Of a DNA stretch of 64,000 nucleotides, positions 1 to 8,525 are shown one piece after another; the stretch's first letter is position 1; the number at the start of each line of letters is the position of its first letter. The notes beneath the pieces were generated by a model, which saw only the letters and a list, made by a program, of their open reading frames with translations, ran no database searches and was not told where the DNA came from. Source of the stretch: Brevundimonas sp. NIBR11 (GTDB lineage: Bacteria; Pseudomonadota; Alphaproteobacteria; Caulobacterales; Caulobacteraceae); assembly GCF_027912535.1 (NCBI RefSeq), contig NZ_CP115465.1, positions 1,096,001-1,160,000 of the forward strand, in the 5' to 3' direction. Made by a program: the position numbers and the translations under genes.

Positions 1-307
1 TGCCCTCCGCCAGCTCCTCGGCGTAGGAGGTGCGGGTGAAGTCGATCGGACGGCCGTCCGGACGCTGCACCTTACCGGAGAAGAAGGCCCAGTCGCCCTG
101 AACTCTCAGCGTATCGACGACGAACTGGACCGGCTGGTTCAGCTCGGCCTCGATCGGCGCGCGTAGGGTGTCCAGCAGCGGGCGGCGCAGGGGGTCGCCA
201 ACGGGGATGTTACGCGTGCCGGATTGGACGATCGGCGCCGGGTGCGCCGACTTGGTCTCGCCCGCCATGGGGCCGGCCAGCAGAAGGGACAGAAGCAGCA
301 CGCTCAT
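1..307 (-). CDS. Secreted hypothetical protein (C-terminus beyond left edge)
   Basis: I do not recognise this family. The reading frame opens at 307 on the minus strand and stays open to the window edge, giving about 102 residues. The first residues (MSVLLLSLLLAGPMAGE) are a short hydrophobic signal peptide ending in a small-residue site, so the product is probably exported. The visible mature part has no cysteine motif or clear domain; it contains a GDWAFFSGKVQ segment. The start lies 31 bases after the terC stop on the same strand, so the two may be co-transcribed. An in-frame ATG at 325 is an alternative start; 307 is preferred because GGAA lies about 8 bases ahead of it and it places the hydrophobic stretch at the N-terminus. 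Confidence 0.6.
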   Translation of the reverse strand, partial: MSVLLLSLLLAGPMAGETKSAHPAPIVQSGTRNIPVGDPLRRPLLDTLRAPIEAELNQPVQFVVDTLRVQGDWAFFSGKVQRPDGRPIDFTRTSYAEELAEG

Positions 308-338
308 CGAGGAATTCCGGACCATGCGGCCGCCGGAG

Positions 339-1217
339 TCAGTCCGCCTTCGCCGCCGGTTCGGACACTACGGGGCCCGCGGCCGGGGTGGAAGCCGCCG
401 CCGGCGCCGTGTCAGGCGACGTCAGGGGCGCGCCCTGGCCGGGCAGGGCGCTGTCCTCGCTGCGGGTCCCGCGCTCGAACTCCTCGACCTCCTCGGGCGA
501 AATCGCGAGGAAGGCCGGGGCCGAGGCGTTGAACTGTTCCGTATTGCCGGTGCGGACCACGACGGAGCGCGCTCCGTCCCAGACCATGTGCAGGGCGACG
601 TAAAGGACGATGATCAGGCCGACGTAGCCGATCCAGCGGTACTTGTTCAGCAGCTTGGCGATGAAGGTCGCCGCCACGCCCATCAGGCCGATCGACAGGA
701 TCAGGCCGAACACCATGATCCATGGATGCTCGTGCGCCGCGCCGGCCACGGCCAGCACATTGTCCAGCGACATGGTCACGTCGGCGATCATGATCTGCAG
801 CAGGGCCGCGCCGAAGGTCTTGCGCTTGATGCCCAGCTCTTCCGGCGTCGGCCCCTGACCGTGCTCGATGGCCAGCGCCAGTTCGAGTTCCTTCTGCGCC
901 TCGGCCTGATCGTGGGTCGCCTGCTCGCGCAGCTCGCGCCACATCTTCCAGCAGACCCAAAGCAGCAGGACGCCGCCCGCCAGCAACAGGCCCACGATGG
1001 CCAGCAGCTGCACCGTCACCAGGGCGAAGACGATGCGCAGCACGACGGCGGCGGCCAGACCGACGAGAATCGCCTTGCGACGCTGTTCGACGGGCAGGGC
1101 GGCGGCGGCCAGACCCACGGCCACGGCGTTGTCGCCGGCCAGGACCAGGTCGATGGCAAGCACCTGTCCGAGGGCGGTCAGCTGGCTGGTGAGTTCGGGG
1201 GAGGAGAGGAATTCCAT
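339..1217 (-). CDS. TerC family integral membrane protein (YjbE type)
   Basis: The 292-residue protein has the TerC fold: several hydrophobic helices with conserved acidic segments. IDLVLAGDNAVAVGLAA lies near residues 22-38 and a second DVTMSLDNVLAVAG motif lies in the middle; paired Asp-Asn motifs of this kind are typical of the family. TerC proteins are inner-membrane proteins linked to metal-ion, especially manganese, efflux and tellurite resistance. A charged linker around residues 95-130 separates the two halves. The last 60 residues are polar and Ala/Pro-rich and look like a cytoplasmic or periplasmic tail. The gene precedes the exported protein at the left edge. Substrate cannot be told from sequence. 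Confidence 0.85.
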   Translation of the reverse strand: MEFLSSPELTSQLTALGQVLAIDLVLAGDNAVAVGLAAAALPVEQRRKAILVGLAAAVVLRIVFALVTVQLLAIVGLLLAGGVLLLWVCWKMWRELREQATHDQAEAQKELELALAIEHGQGPTPEELGIKRKTFGAALLQIMIADVTMSLDNVLAVAGAAHEHPWIMVFGLILSIGLMGVAATFIAKLLNKYRWIGYVGLIIVLYVALHMVWDGARSVVVRTGNTEQFNASAPAFLAISPEEVEEFERGTRSEDSALPGQGAPLTSPDTAPAAASTPAAGPVVSEPAAKAD

Positions 1218-1261
1218 GATCGCTCTCTAGCGTCAGCGTGGCCGTGCGCCAAGTCGCCGCA

Positions 1262-2170
1262 TCAGCCCCTCTGCTTCCGCGAGGCCTCGTACAGGGCGAT
1301 GGCCGCCGCGTTCGACACGTTCAGGCTTTCGAATCCGCCCGGCATGGAAATCTTCGCCAGCACATCGCAGTGCTCGGCCACCAGCCTGCGGATACCGTCG
1401 CCCTCCGAACCCATGACCAGAACCGTCGGCCGGTGGTCCAGCGCGCCTTCCAGCGTCTCCTCCGACGACCCGTCCAGCCCGACCGCCCGCCAGCCCAGCT
1501 CGGCGAGGGTCTCCAGCGCCCTCGAGAGGTTCGTCACCCGTGCACAGGGCAGGCGCTCGGTCGCTCCTGCCGCCGCCTTGGCCAGCGCCCCGGCCAATAC
1601 CGGCGAATGCCGGTCCTGGACGACGATTCCCCGCGCCCCGAACGCGAGCGCCGAGCGGAAGATGGCGCCGACGTTCTGGGGATCGGTCAACTGGTCCAGC
1701 ATGACAATGATTCCCTCCGCCGGCTCGGCCAGGTCCTCGAGCGCCACGCCTTCCAGCGGCTGAACCTTGAAGGCCAGGCCCTGGTGCACCGCGCCGGCGG
1801 GCAGCATCCGCTCCAGCGCCAGGGCGTCGATCACCTCGATCTTGTGGCCGTTCGGAACGCCGTCCCGCTCCAGCTCGGCGGCGCGATCGGCGGTCGCCAG
1901 GAGGCGACCCGTCCCCTTCCTCGCCGGGTTGGAAAGCGCCGCCAGCACAGGATGTCGGCCCCACAGGAACCCGTCGGCGTCGACCTTGCCGCGCCCTGCG
2001 CGAGGGGCCCCGGTGGAGAACCCCTTGGTCGGCGGATTGGGGTTCCAGCCGCCCCGGTCGGGGCCGCCTTTCGGGGGATCGAAAGCCCCACCCTTGCGGG
2101 GTCGATCGCCGGTTTTTCCGGGCGTATTTTTACCCGATTTCCGGTCGTTGCGTTCTGGATTTCTCGACAC
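1262..2170 (-). CDS. rlmB: 23S rRNA (guanosine-2'-O-)-methyltransferase RlmB-like, SpoU/TrmH family
   Basis: This SAM-dependent SPOUT enzyme probably methylates a ribose in 23S rRNA. All three SpoU motifs are present: DPQNVGAIFRSA, then VLVMGSEGDGIRRL, then SLNVSNAAAIALYEASR at the C-terminus. An N-terminal substrate-binding segment (GRHPVLAAL) precedes them, and the first 60 residues are basic, glycine-rich and probably disordered. I start it at a GTG at 2170 (302 residues). The open frame continues upstream to 2458, but that would run antisense through two tRNA genes. The start codon abuts the -10 box of the divergent tRNA-tuf promoter. The exact rRNA target is inferred from the family and not proven. 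Confidence 0.85.
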   Translation of the reverse strand: MSRNPERNDRKSGKNTPGKTGDRPRKGGAFDPPKGGPDRGGWNPNPPTKGFSTGAPRAGRGKVDADGFLWGRHPVLAALSNPARKGTGRLLATADRAAELERDGVPNGHKIEVIDALALERMLPAGAVHQGLAFKVQPLEGVALEDLAEPAEGIIVMLDQLTDPQNVGAIFRSALAFGARGIVVQDRHSPVLAGALAKAAAGATERLPCARVTNLSRALETLAELGWRAVGLDGSSEETLEGALDHRPTVLVMGSEGDGIRRLVAEHCDVLAKISMPGGFESLNVSNAAAIALYEASRKQRG

Positions 2171-2176
2171 TATAAG
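2148..2176 (+). promoter_or_regulatory. Probable promoter of the tRNA-Tyr / tRNA-Gly / tuf unit
   Basis: TTGCGT (2148-2153) and TATAAG (2171-2176) are separated by 17 bases. Transcription would begin near 2183, about 100 bases before tRNA-Tyr. The -10 box is strong, the -35 box only moderate. The elements overlap the start codon of the divergent rlmB gene. Confidence 0.5.
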
Positions 2177-2282
2177 ACGCCCTCCGATTTGGAGCCCTAG
2201 GGCTTTCGGGTCTGGCGCCCCCTCTATCTCAGGCGTGTCAGAGACCGAAAGCTTTTGTGTCCGGACGGTTCGAAAACGCGCT

Positions 2283-2366
2283 GGGGGAATGTCCCGAGCG
2301 GCAAAGGGGGGGGACTGTAAATCCCCTGCGTAAGCTTCGAAGGTTCGAGTCCTTCTTCCCCCACCA
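2283..2366 (+). tRNA. tRNA-Tyr (anticodon GTA)
   Basis: The cloverleaf is complete. The acceptor stem pairs GGGGGAA (2283-2289) with TTCCCCC (2356-2362), followed by A and an encoded CCA (2364-2366). The anticodon stem GGGGA/TCCCC holds loop CTGTAAA with GTA at 2317-2319. The T arm is GAAGG-TTCGAGT-CCTTC (2339-2355). A long variable arm marks it as a class II tRNA, as expected for bacterial tRNA-Tyr. It lies 77 bases ahead of tRNA-Gly. Confidence 0.97.
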
Positions 2367-2443
2367 CGCGCTTTCGAAACGACGGATCGGACCCCATATG
2401 AGGATCGGCGGTCGAGGCTTTCGCGAGCCGAGGCCGTCTCCGT

Positions 2444-2517
2444 GCGGGTATAGTACAATGGTAGTACAGCAGCCTTCCAAGCTGAATATGTCGGTTCGAT
2501 TCCGTCTACCCGCTCCA
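2444..2517 (+). tRNA. tRNA-Gly (anticodon TCC)
   Basis: The cloverleaf is complete. GCGGGTA (2444-2450) pairs with TACCCGC, followed by discriminator T and an encoded CCA ending at 2517. The anticodon loop CTTCCAA (2474-2480) carries TCC at 2476-2478. The T arm contains the TTCGATT loop. It sits 52 bases before the tuf start and is probably processed from the same transcript. The order tRNA-Tyr, tRNA-Gly, tuf resembles the tRNA-tufB operon of enterobacteria. Confidence 0.97.
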
Positions 2518-2569
2518 GGTTTTTGACAGCACACAGCGCCCCTCAACCCGGGCCATCAGGAGTTTGGCC

Positions 2570-3760
<1,191 letters not shown>

Positions 3761-3793
3761 GCAGGAAGACCGATCTTCGGATCGATCTGGAGA

Positions 3794-3822
3794 GGCCCCG
3801 GAGAAATCCGGGGCCTTTTTCT
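3794..3822 (+). terminator. Intrinsic terminator of tuf
   Basis: A perfect 8-bp stem GGCCCCGG (3794-3801) / CCGGGGCC (3808-3815) closes a 6-base loop and is followed by TTTTT. It lies 34 bases after the tuf stop and should end the tRNA-tuf transcript. Confidence 0.9.
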
Positions 3823-3825
3823 TTG

Positions 3826-4052
3826 CCCTCTCCCGGTGGGAGAAGGTGGCCGCGAAGCGGACGGATGAGGGTCGGGTCTGTCCATCGGCGAAGCCGTCGC
3901 ACCGTCTCACTTCGAGAGCGCGACCCTCACCCTTTTGCGCAAGGCCGATCGCTCCGCTCCCGGGCGCTCAAGCCCTCTCCCCCGGGAGAGGGACGCCCAT
4001 ACCCATCAACGGTTCGTCCGAATTCCCCAGTCCGATCAACGCCCGGCTCTAA
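3826..4052. repeat. Palindromic dispersed repeats filling the tuf-4122 gap
   Basis: The stretch between the tuf terminator and the next gene holds no convincing gene. It has a CTCCCGGTGGGAG hairpin with a GGTGGCCGCGAAGCGGACGG core (3830-3868), an inverted partner CCCTCTCCC/GGGAGAGGG (3973-3992), and then a segment (3993-4050) that is the reverse complement of sequence at 40986-41040. Similar hairpins occur at 7157-7305, 41048-41070 and 50894-50917. This is a REP/BIME-like non-coding family; function is not known from sequence. Confidence 0.6.
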
Positions 4053-4121
4053 TGAGAGCCTTTTTACCCATCACCCCCCGAAACGCCCTCACACTGTCCG
4101 ATCCATAGCGGAGGGGCGGAC

Positions 4122-4850
4122 ATGGATGAGGCGATCGAAACTTCAGGCCGGAACCGGGTGCCGCCTGAGGTCTGGGAGGCGGTCAGGGACGACTATATCG
4201 CGGGTCTGTCGGGACCGGACTGCTGCCGGCGGCACGGGGTGACCCTGTCGGCCCTGCGAGACCGGGCCGCACGCCATGGCTGGCGGCGCACCGACCAGCC
4301 CTGGATCCCGCCGCAATCGCTCGACCCGCGCGACGAGGGGCGGCTGCTGGAAGAAAAGGTCTACGGCAACCTCGACATGATCGAGTGGAGCGATCTGTCC
4401 GAGGTCGCCGACGGTCGGATGATGCGCGCCGTCCTGCGCGGCGACGCGGCCGAGTTCATGCGCTGGCACAAGGTCTGCGAAATCATCCGGCTCCGCCAGG
4501 CCGAGGTCGATCGCTGGAAAGAGGAGGACGCGGCCCGGGGCTTCAATCTGCGCGAAGCGGCCCGCGAGGTCGAAGCCGCCGAGGCCGAACCCGACTCAAC
4601 GGACTATCTCGACTCCGAAACCGACGAGAGTCTGGAGGACCAGGGGCCAGTGAAGGGCTTCACCGTCACGCGGGAGGGGAAACTGGTGCGGAAGAGATCA
4701 CACGTCTTCTCCCCATGCGCAGGCGCGCATGGGGAAGAGACAGGACCGCCTCACCCGTTCGGTTTGCCCGTCGCGGGATCCGTCGCCGTCTCGCCCGAGT
4801 TCGACGATCCCTTCGATCCGCCGGGCTCGGTGGCGGGGCGAGGGGGCTGA
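4122..4850 (+). CDS. Hypothetical protein with N-terminal helix-turn-helix-like region
   Basis: I do not recognise a named family. Residues about 10-50 contain a pattern (LSGPDCCRRHGVTLSALRDR, then GWRRTDQP) like the small HTH units of transposase- or terminase-small-subunit-like proteins. The middle is acidic and helical with many Trp/Arg residues. Residues after about 190 change character: the frame runs through a hairpin at 4709-4742 and then antisense to a likely small gene at 4751-4930. The true C-terminus may therefore be shorter, or a stop codon may have been lost. No operon partner is evident. DNA binding is an inference from the HTH pattern only. Confidence 0.6.
   Translation: MDEAIETSGRNRVPPEVWEAVRDDYIAGLSGPDCCRRHGVTLSALRDRAARHGWRRTDQPWIPPQSLDPRDEGRLLEEKVYGNLDMIEWSDLSEVADGRMMRAVLRGDAAEFMRWHKVCEIIRLRQAEVDRWKEEDAARGFNLREAAREVEAAEAEPDSTDYLDSETDESLEDQGPVKGFTVTREGKLVRKRSHVFSPCAGAHGEETGPPHPFGLPVAGSVAVSPEFDDPFDPPGSVAGRGG
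4709..4742. terminator. Bidirectional terminator-like hairpin inside the 3' end of the 4122-4850 frame
   Basis: TCCCCATGCG and CGCATGGGGA form a roughly 10-bp stem around a short loop, flanked by pyrimidine-rich and purine-rich arms. It lies between the ends of a plus-strand frame and a minus-strand small gene, where a shared convergent terminator would be expected. The uridine tract is short on both strands. Confidence 0.4.
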
Positions 4851-4930
4851 CCGTCGCCGGCCGGCTTCTCCTGTTCGTATTCGGACTGGCGGCCCGGGCC
4901 GCGGCCGGTGTCTCCGACGGGATCAGTCAT
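4751..4930 (-). CDS. Small hydrophilic hypothetical protein
   Basis: This 59-codon frame is supported by a Shine-Dalgarno GGAG about 8 bases before the ATG at 4930 and by GC-ending codons. The product begins MTDPVGDTGRGPGRQSEYEQ and is rich in Gly, Pro, Glu, Asp and Thr with no hydrophobic stretch, so it is probably cytoplasmic and disordered. I recognise no family. Its last 100 bases are antisense to the tail of the 4122-4850 frame, so at least one of the two ends is probably not as drawn. It diverges from the GNAT-like gene that starts at 5084. Confidence 0.5.
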   Translation of the reverse strand: MTDPVGDTGRGPGRQSEYEQEKPAGDGQPPRPATEPGGSKGSSNSGETATDPATGKPNG

Positions 4931-5083
4931 GGTCGTGCTCCGTGTTGATCACAGCAACGCCCCTCGGCGGCCGTCGGCTCCGCAAGATCTTGTTCACCAC
5001 GCCATTACACCGTCCCGAAACGGGCCTCGCGCTACACCAGCGCAGGAACGCGCCTTGCTCGGAGGCGTGGGTCGGAGACGCGC

Positions 5084-6226
5084 ATGCCCGGAACGCTACA
5101 GATCGAGGTCGTCAAGGCGGACCAGCTCACGGTCGCCGACCGGGCCCTGTGGCGCGCCATGGTCGACGCCAACCCAGAACTCGCCAGCCCCTATTTCCGC
5201 TGGGAGTTCACCGAGATCGCCTCGAAGATCAGCCCGGACGCGGCCGTGGCGATTCTGAGCCGCGACGGAAAGACCATCGGCTATTTCCCCCACCAGCGGC
5301 GCGGATCGGCGATCCAGCCGCTCGGCGCCCCGATGAACGACTATCACGGCGTCATCGCCATGCCCGGCGAGACGCCGTCCCTGGCCGCCGTCGCCGCCCT
5401 GCTGAACGCGCCGCGCCTGAACGTCTCGGCCTGGGTCGGGCCGTCGGGGGCGGGGGAGCTGCGCGAGACCCTGATGACGGTCACGCCGGAAGAAGGCTAC
5501 GACGCCTGGTACGCCGAGCGCCGCACGACCTGGGGCAAATACTTCAAGGACAAGGAACGGGCGCGTCGCAGCCTGGAAACCGAACTGGGTCCCATCCGCG
5601 TCGAACGCGGCCTGCGCGATCCGAAGCTGCTCGACGAGTTGATCCAGCTGAAGCGCGACCAGTACGCCCGCACCAACCGCCACGACATCTTCGCCTGCGG
5701 CTGGACCGGCGATCTCCTGCACGCCCTGATGGCGTCGAAGCACGGGGACTTCGGCGCGTCGATGGCCGCGCTGTGGGCCGGGGACCGGCTGACGGCGATC
5801 GAATACTCGCTGCACGCCGGCGATCGCTACCATTTCTGGTTCCCGGCCTATGTGCCCGAGCTGGCGCGCTGCTCGCCGGGCATCCTGCTGACCATGGACA
5901 CCATGCGGCTGGGCTGCGCGGCGGGCTTCCGGGTCTTCGACTTCGGGTTCGGCGGCGAGGGCTACAAGAAGTATTTCTGCAATGCGACGCAGAGCGTGCG
6001 CGAGGCGGTGATCCTGAAGCCGGGCGTCGGAGCCATGCTGTCGGACGCGGCCGTGGGCCTTTTGAACACCGCCGGCGGCAAGGGCGAGCGGATCCGCACG
6101 AGCGTGCGCCGTCGATGGGCCGCCATCGAGGCCTGCGAGGTGACCCCCGCCAACCGCCTGATGGGCGCGGTCGCCGCCGCCGGCGCGGCCATGAAGAAGG
6201 TGAGCGGCGCGCGCCACGCCGCCTGA
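5084..6226 (+). CDS. HfsK-like GNAT/FemAB-type acyltransferase
   Basis: The 380-residue protein has the tandem GNAT layout of the CelD/BcsL/HfsK group. Signature segments are SPYFRWEFTEIA near the N-terminus, a central YDAWYAERRTTWGKYFKDKERARR helix region, and a C-terminal GNAT core with FWFPAY and FDFGFGGEGYKKYF. In Caulobacter, HfsK modifies holdfast polysaccharide, and I recall that it has paralogues. This protein could acylate a cell-surface polysaccharide, but the substrate is inference. It has no signal peptide and should be cytoplasmic. The JmjC/cupin-like gene starts only 5 bases after the stop, so the two form an operon. Confidence 0.7.
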   Translation: MPGTLQIEVVKADQLTVADRALWRAMVDANPELASPYFRWEFTEIASKISPDAAVAILSRDGKTIGYFPHQRRGSAIQPLGAPMNDYHGVIAMPGETPSLAAVAALLNAPRLNVSAWVGPSGAGELRETLMTVTPEEGYDAWYAERRTTWGKYFKDKERARRSLETELGPIRVERGLRDPKLLDELIQLKRDQYARTNRHDIFACGWTGDLLHALMASKHGDFGASMAALWAGDRLTAIEYSLHAGDRYHFWFPAYVPELARCSPGILLTMDTMRLGCAAGFRVFDFGFGGEGYKKYFCNATQSVREAVILKPGVGAMLSDAAVGLLNTAGGKGERIRTSVRRRWAAIEACEVTPANRLMGAVAAAGAAMKKVSGARHAA

Positions 6227-6231
6227 TCGAG

Positions 6232-7152
6232 ATGAGCATGACCCAGACCAACAGCCGCACCCGCTATCCCGGCCCGATCACCGAGGCGAAGAAGCACCCC
6301 CACGCCCTGGTCGACCAAGGCTTCGCCACCGACGAGGCCCTGGCCGAAATCCTGCACCGATACCCGGCCGAACTCTTCGACATCAATCTGTACGACTACG
6401 ATGACGAGGGGCAGGTGAGCCTGCGCACCGGCGCGCGCGGCGGCCTGACGGGCGACCAGCTGCTGGCCGCGATCCAGGCCGGGCGTCTGTGGGTCAATCT
6501 GCGTCAGGCCGAGAAGGGCTGTCCGGACCTGTGGAACGCCGCCATGGGCGAGTTCGCCAAGATCCAGGCGACCTATCCCGGCATGCGGGCTGTGACCAAC
6601 GCCGGCCAGCTGATCATCTCCTCGCCGGTCGCCAAGGTGCCCTACCATTTCGACGCTGCGGGCGTGGTGCTGTTCCATCTGCGCGGCCGGAAACGCCTCT
6701 TCATATATCCTGGCGACGAGGCCCATCTGCCGGAAAAGGCGATGGAGCAGGTGGTGGCCCGCCAGACGACCGAGGAGCTGCCCTATACCCGCGCCTTCGA
6801 GGCGGACGCCCAGGTCATGGATCTGGAGCCGGGCGAGGCCCTGACCTGGCCGCTCTATGCGCCGCACCGGGTCGAGAACCTCGACAAGTTCTGCGTCTCG
6901 CTGTCGATGGATTTCCAGACCTGGCCCACGCGGTTCAGGAACGGCGCCATCTACACCAACGCCGTGATCCGCAGCCGGGGAGGGCGCCCGCGCTTCACCG
7001 ACGGCATGTCGACGCCTGAGCTCGCCGCCCGCTGGGCCGCCTCCCTGGCGCTGCGTCGCGTGGGGGGACTGAAGAGCCGCATCGAGCATTTCAAACGCGA
7101 TTTCACCCCGGAAGTCGGCGCGGCCGATGGGGCAGGGGCCTTACAGACCTGA
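6232..7152 (+). CDS. JmjC/cupin-8-like protein, putative Fe(II)/2-oxoglutarate oxygenase
   Basis: The 306-residue protein has a double-stranded beta-helix core. His139-x-Asp141 (in VPYHFDAAG) and His212 (in YAPHRVEN) are spaced as a 2-His-1-carboxylate iron site. The segment after it, LFHLRGRKRLFIYPG, is typical of cupin-8/JmjC-like oxygenases. It may hydroxylate a protein or small molecule, but no substrate is evident. The gene begins 5 bases after the HfsK-like gene and they are probably translated from one message. ATG 6232 is chosen; ATG 6238, two codons on, is equally possible. The very C-terminus is Gly/Ala-rich and ends in the start of a repeat-rich gap. Confidence 0.7.
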   Translation: MSMTQTNSRTRYPGPITEAKKHPHALVDQGFATDEALAEILHRYPAELFDINLYDYDDEGQVSLRTGARGGLTGDQLLAAIQAGRLWVNLRQAEKGCPDLWNAAMGEFAKIQATYPGMRAVTNAGQLIISSPVAKVPYHFDAAGVVLFHLRGRKRLFIYPGDEAHLPEKAMEQVVARQTTEELPYTRAFEADAQVMDLEPGEALTWPLYAPHRVENLDKFCVSLSMDFQTWPTRFRNGAIYTNAVIRSRGGRPRFTDGMSTPELAARWAASLALRRVGGLKSRIEHFKRDFTPEVGAADGAGALQT

Positions 7153-7156
7153 CAGG

Positions 7157-7305
7157 TTTCTCCCTCCCACACGGGGGAGGGTGGTCGCGCAGCGACCGGG
7201 TGGGGGCGGCCGGAGATGCGGACGGGGGCCTGTGGGCTTGATCCTGTCGCCGCCACCCGACCTCCGCTTCGCTCCGGCCGCCCTCCCCCCAGAAGGAGGG
7301 AAAGG
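7157..7305. repeat. REP/BIME-like inverted repeat pair
   Basis: The left arm has CCCTCCC/GGGAGGG (7162-7181) and a perfect GGTCGC-GCA-GCGACC hairpin (7183-7197). The right arm (about 7255-7305) repeats the theme in reverse with CTCCGGCCGCC and CCTCCC/GGAGGG. The two arms can also pair with each other. This element accounts for most of the gap between the cupin gene and the GIN-domain gene. Confidence 0.65.
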
Positions 7306-7402
7306 TCCTGCGAAGGTGAATTCGAGGTCATGACGTCGAGTTAAACTGACATCCGTCCATCGTGGGGTCAGGTTCGTCTCGTTCAGGAGAGGAAACCAAG
7401 CC

Positions 7403-8341
7403 ATGAGAAAGACCGTCACCGCCGCCGCCGCCGTCGCCCTGCTGGCCGCCCTCGGCGCCGCCGCCCCGGCCTCGGCCAAGGCCGACCGCGAAGTCCGCAT
7501 TCGCTACGCCGCCGCCCGGGTGGTGGTCATCGTCGAAAACCGCAACGACATCGCGGTCGAGATCGAACCCGGCTCCGGCAGCCTGCCCATGCCCACCGTG
7601 ACTCGCTCGGGTGACGAGGTCCGCATCAACGGCAACCTCGGCCGCAACGCCTTCCGCCGCTGCCAGAGCGGCCCCGCCTCCGCCCGCCAGCCGGGGGAGG
7701 GCGCCTCGGTCGAGGTTCGCCGGCACGGCCGCGTCAACCTCTCGGCCGCGCCCCTGATCGTCGTCCGCACGCCGCCCGCCGTGGACGTCTCCAGCGAGGA
7801 CTCGGCCGTGTTCGGCTCCATCGGCCGCGGCGCGACTTCGATCGAACTGGGCGCGGGCGGTTGCGGCGACTGGACCGTGGCCAACACCGCCGGCTCCTCG
7901 GACCTGTCCATCGGCGGCTCGGGCACCATCCGCGCCGGAACCTCGGCCAGACTGGAAGCCTCCATCGGCGGCTCGGGCAACATCTACGCCGGAGCCACCC
8001 GTGATCTGGACGCCTCGATCGGCGGCTCGGGTACGATCGTGGTGGCCAGCGCCACGGGCGAGGTCGATGCGTCCATCGGCGGCTCGGGCGACATCCGCGT
8101 CAACGGCGGCCGTCCCGCTTCGGTGGACGCTGCAATCGCGGGCTCGGGCGACATCACCATCACCGGCGACGCCGGGGCTCTGGACGCCTCCATCGCCGGC
8201 TCTGGCAACGTCACCGTGACCGGCACGGTCTCCAGCCTCGACGCCAGCCTGATCGGCGGCGGCGACGTCCGCGTCGGTCGGGTCACCGGCTCCGTCTCCC
8301 AGTCCGTCATGGGCGGAGGCCGAGTGAGAATCGGCAGCTGA
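7403..8341 (+). CDS. Exported GIN-domain (DUF2807) beta-helix repeat protein
   Basis: The first 25 residues (MRKTVTAAAAVALLAALGAAAPASA) are a clear signal peptide. The first half resembles the putative auto-transporter adhesin head (DUF2807/GIN). From about residue 165 the protein is built of roughly eight 18-20-residue repeats around ASIGGSGxIxV, a pattern that stacks into a right-handed beta-helix. It is probably periplasmic or surface-located; adhesion is a family-based guess. Two cysteines occur only in the non-repeat half. AGGAGAGG lies upstream of the ATG. It is monocistronic, followed by a terminator. The repeats are near-identical in DNA, so unit number may vary between strains. Confidence 0.75.
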   Translation: MRKTVTAAAAVALLAALGAAAPASAKADREVRIRYAAARVVVIVENRNDIAVEIEPGSGSLPMPTVTRSGDEVRINGNLGRNAFRRCQSGPASARQPGEGASVEVRRHGRVNLSAAPLIVVRTPPAVDVSSEDSAVFGSIGRGATSIELGAGGCGDWTVANTAGSSDLSIGGSGTIRAGTSARLEASIGGSGNIYAGATRDLDASIGGSGTIVVASATGEVDASIGGSGDIRVNGGRPASVDAAIAGSGDITITGDAGALDASIAGSGNVTVTGTVSSLDASLIGGGDVRVGRVTGSVSQSVMGGGRVRIGS

Positions 8342-8369
8342 GCCTCCTGAACTCAGTCTGCTGAAAAGA

Positions 8370-8405
8370 GACGGCCCGGGTGCGTGGAACCGCCCGGGTC
8401 GTCTT
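8370..8405 (+). terminator. Terminator-like hairpin after the GIN-domain gene
   Basis: GACGGCCCGGG (8370-8380) pairs with CCCGGGTCGTC (8393-8403) through one G-T pair, with a 12-base loop. The following T-run is short, so termination is probable but not certain. Confidence 0.6.
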
Positions 8406-8525
8406 GCCATGCCTATTCTCAAAACGAATGATGCGCCGGGGAGCGCTTGCGTCAGAAATCGAGGTTGGGCGAAGTCGAACAGCGGTGTCAGGTTAGCCTC
8501 CCCGGACTGCGCCGGGCGAGATGCG

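Noticed and set aside
168..1763. A 531-codon plus-strand frame
   Set aside because: It is antisense to terC and rlmB, has a low-complexity Arg/Gly/Ala-rich product, and no family motif.
2171..2458. N-terminal extension of rlmB on the minus strand
   Set aside because: It would run antisense through two complete tRNA genes; the conserved protein begins at the GTG at 2170.
7900..8330. Repeat array considered as a CRISPR
   Set aside because: The units are in-frame protein repeats without unique spacers of constant length.
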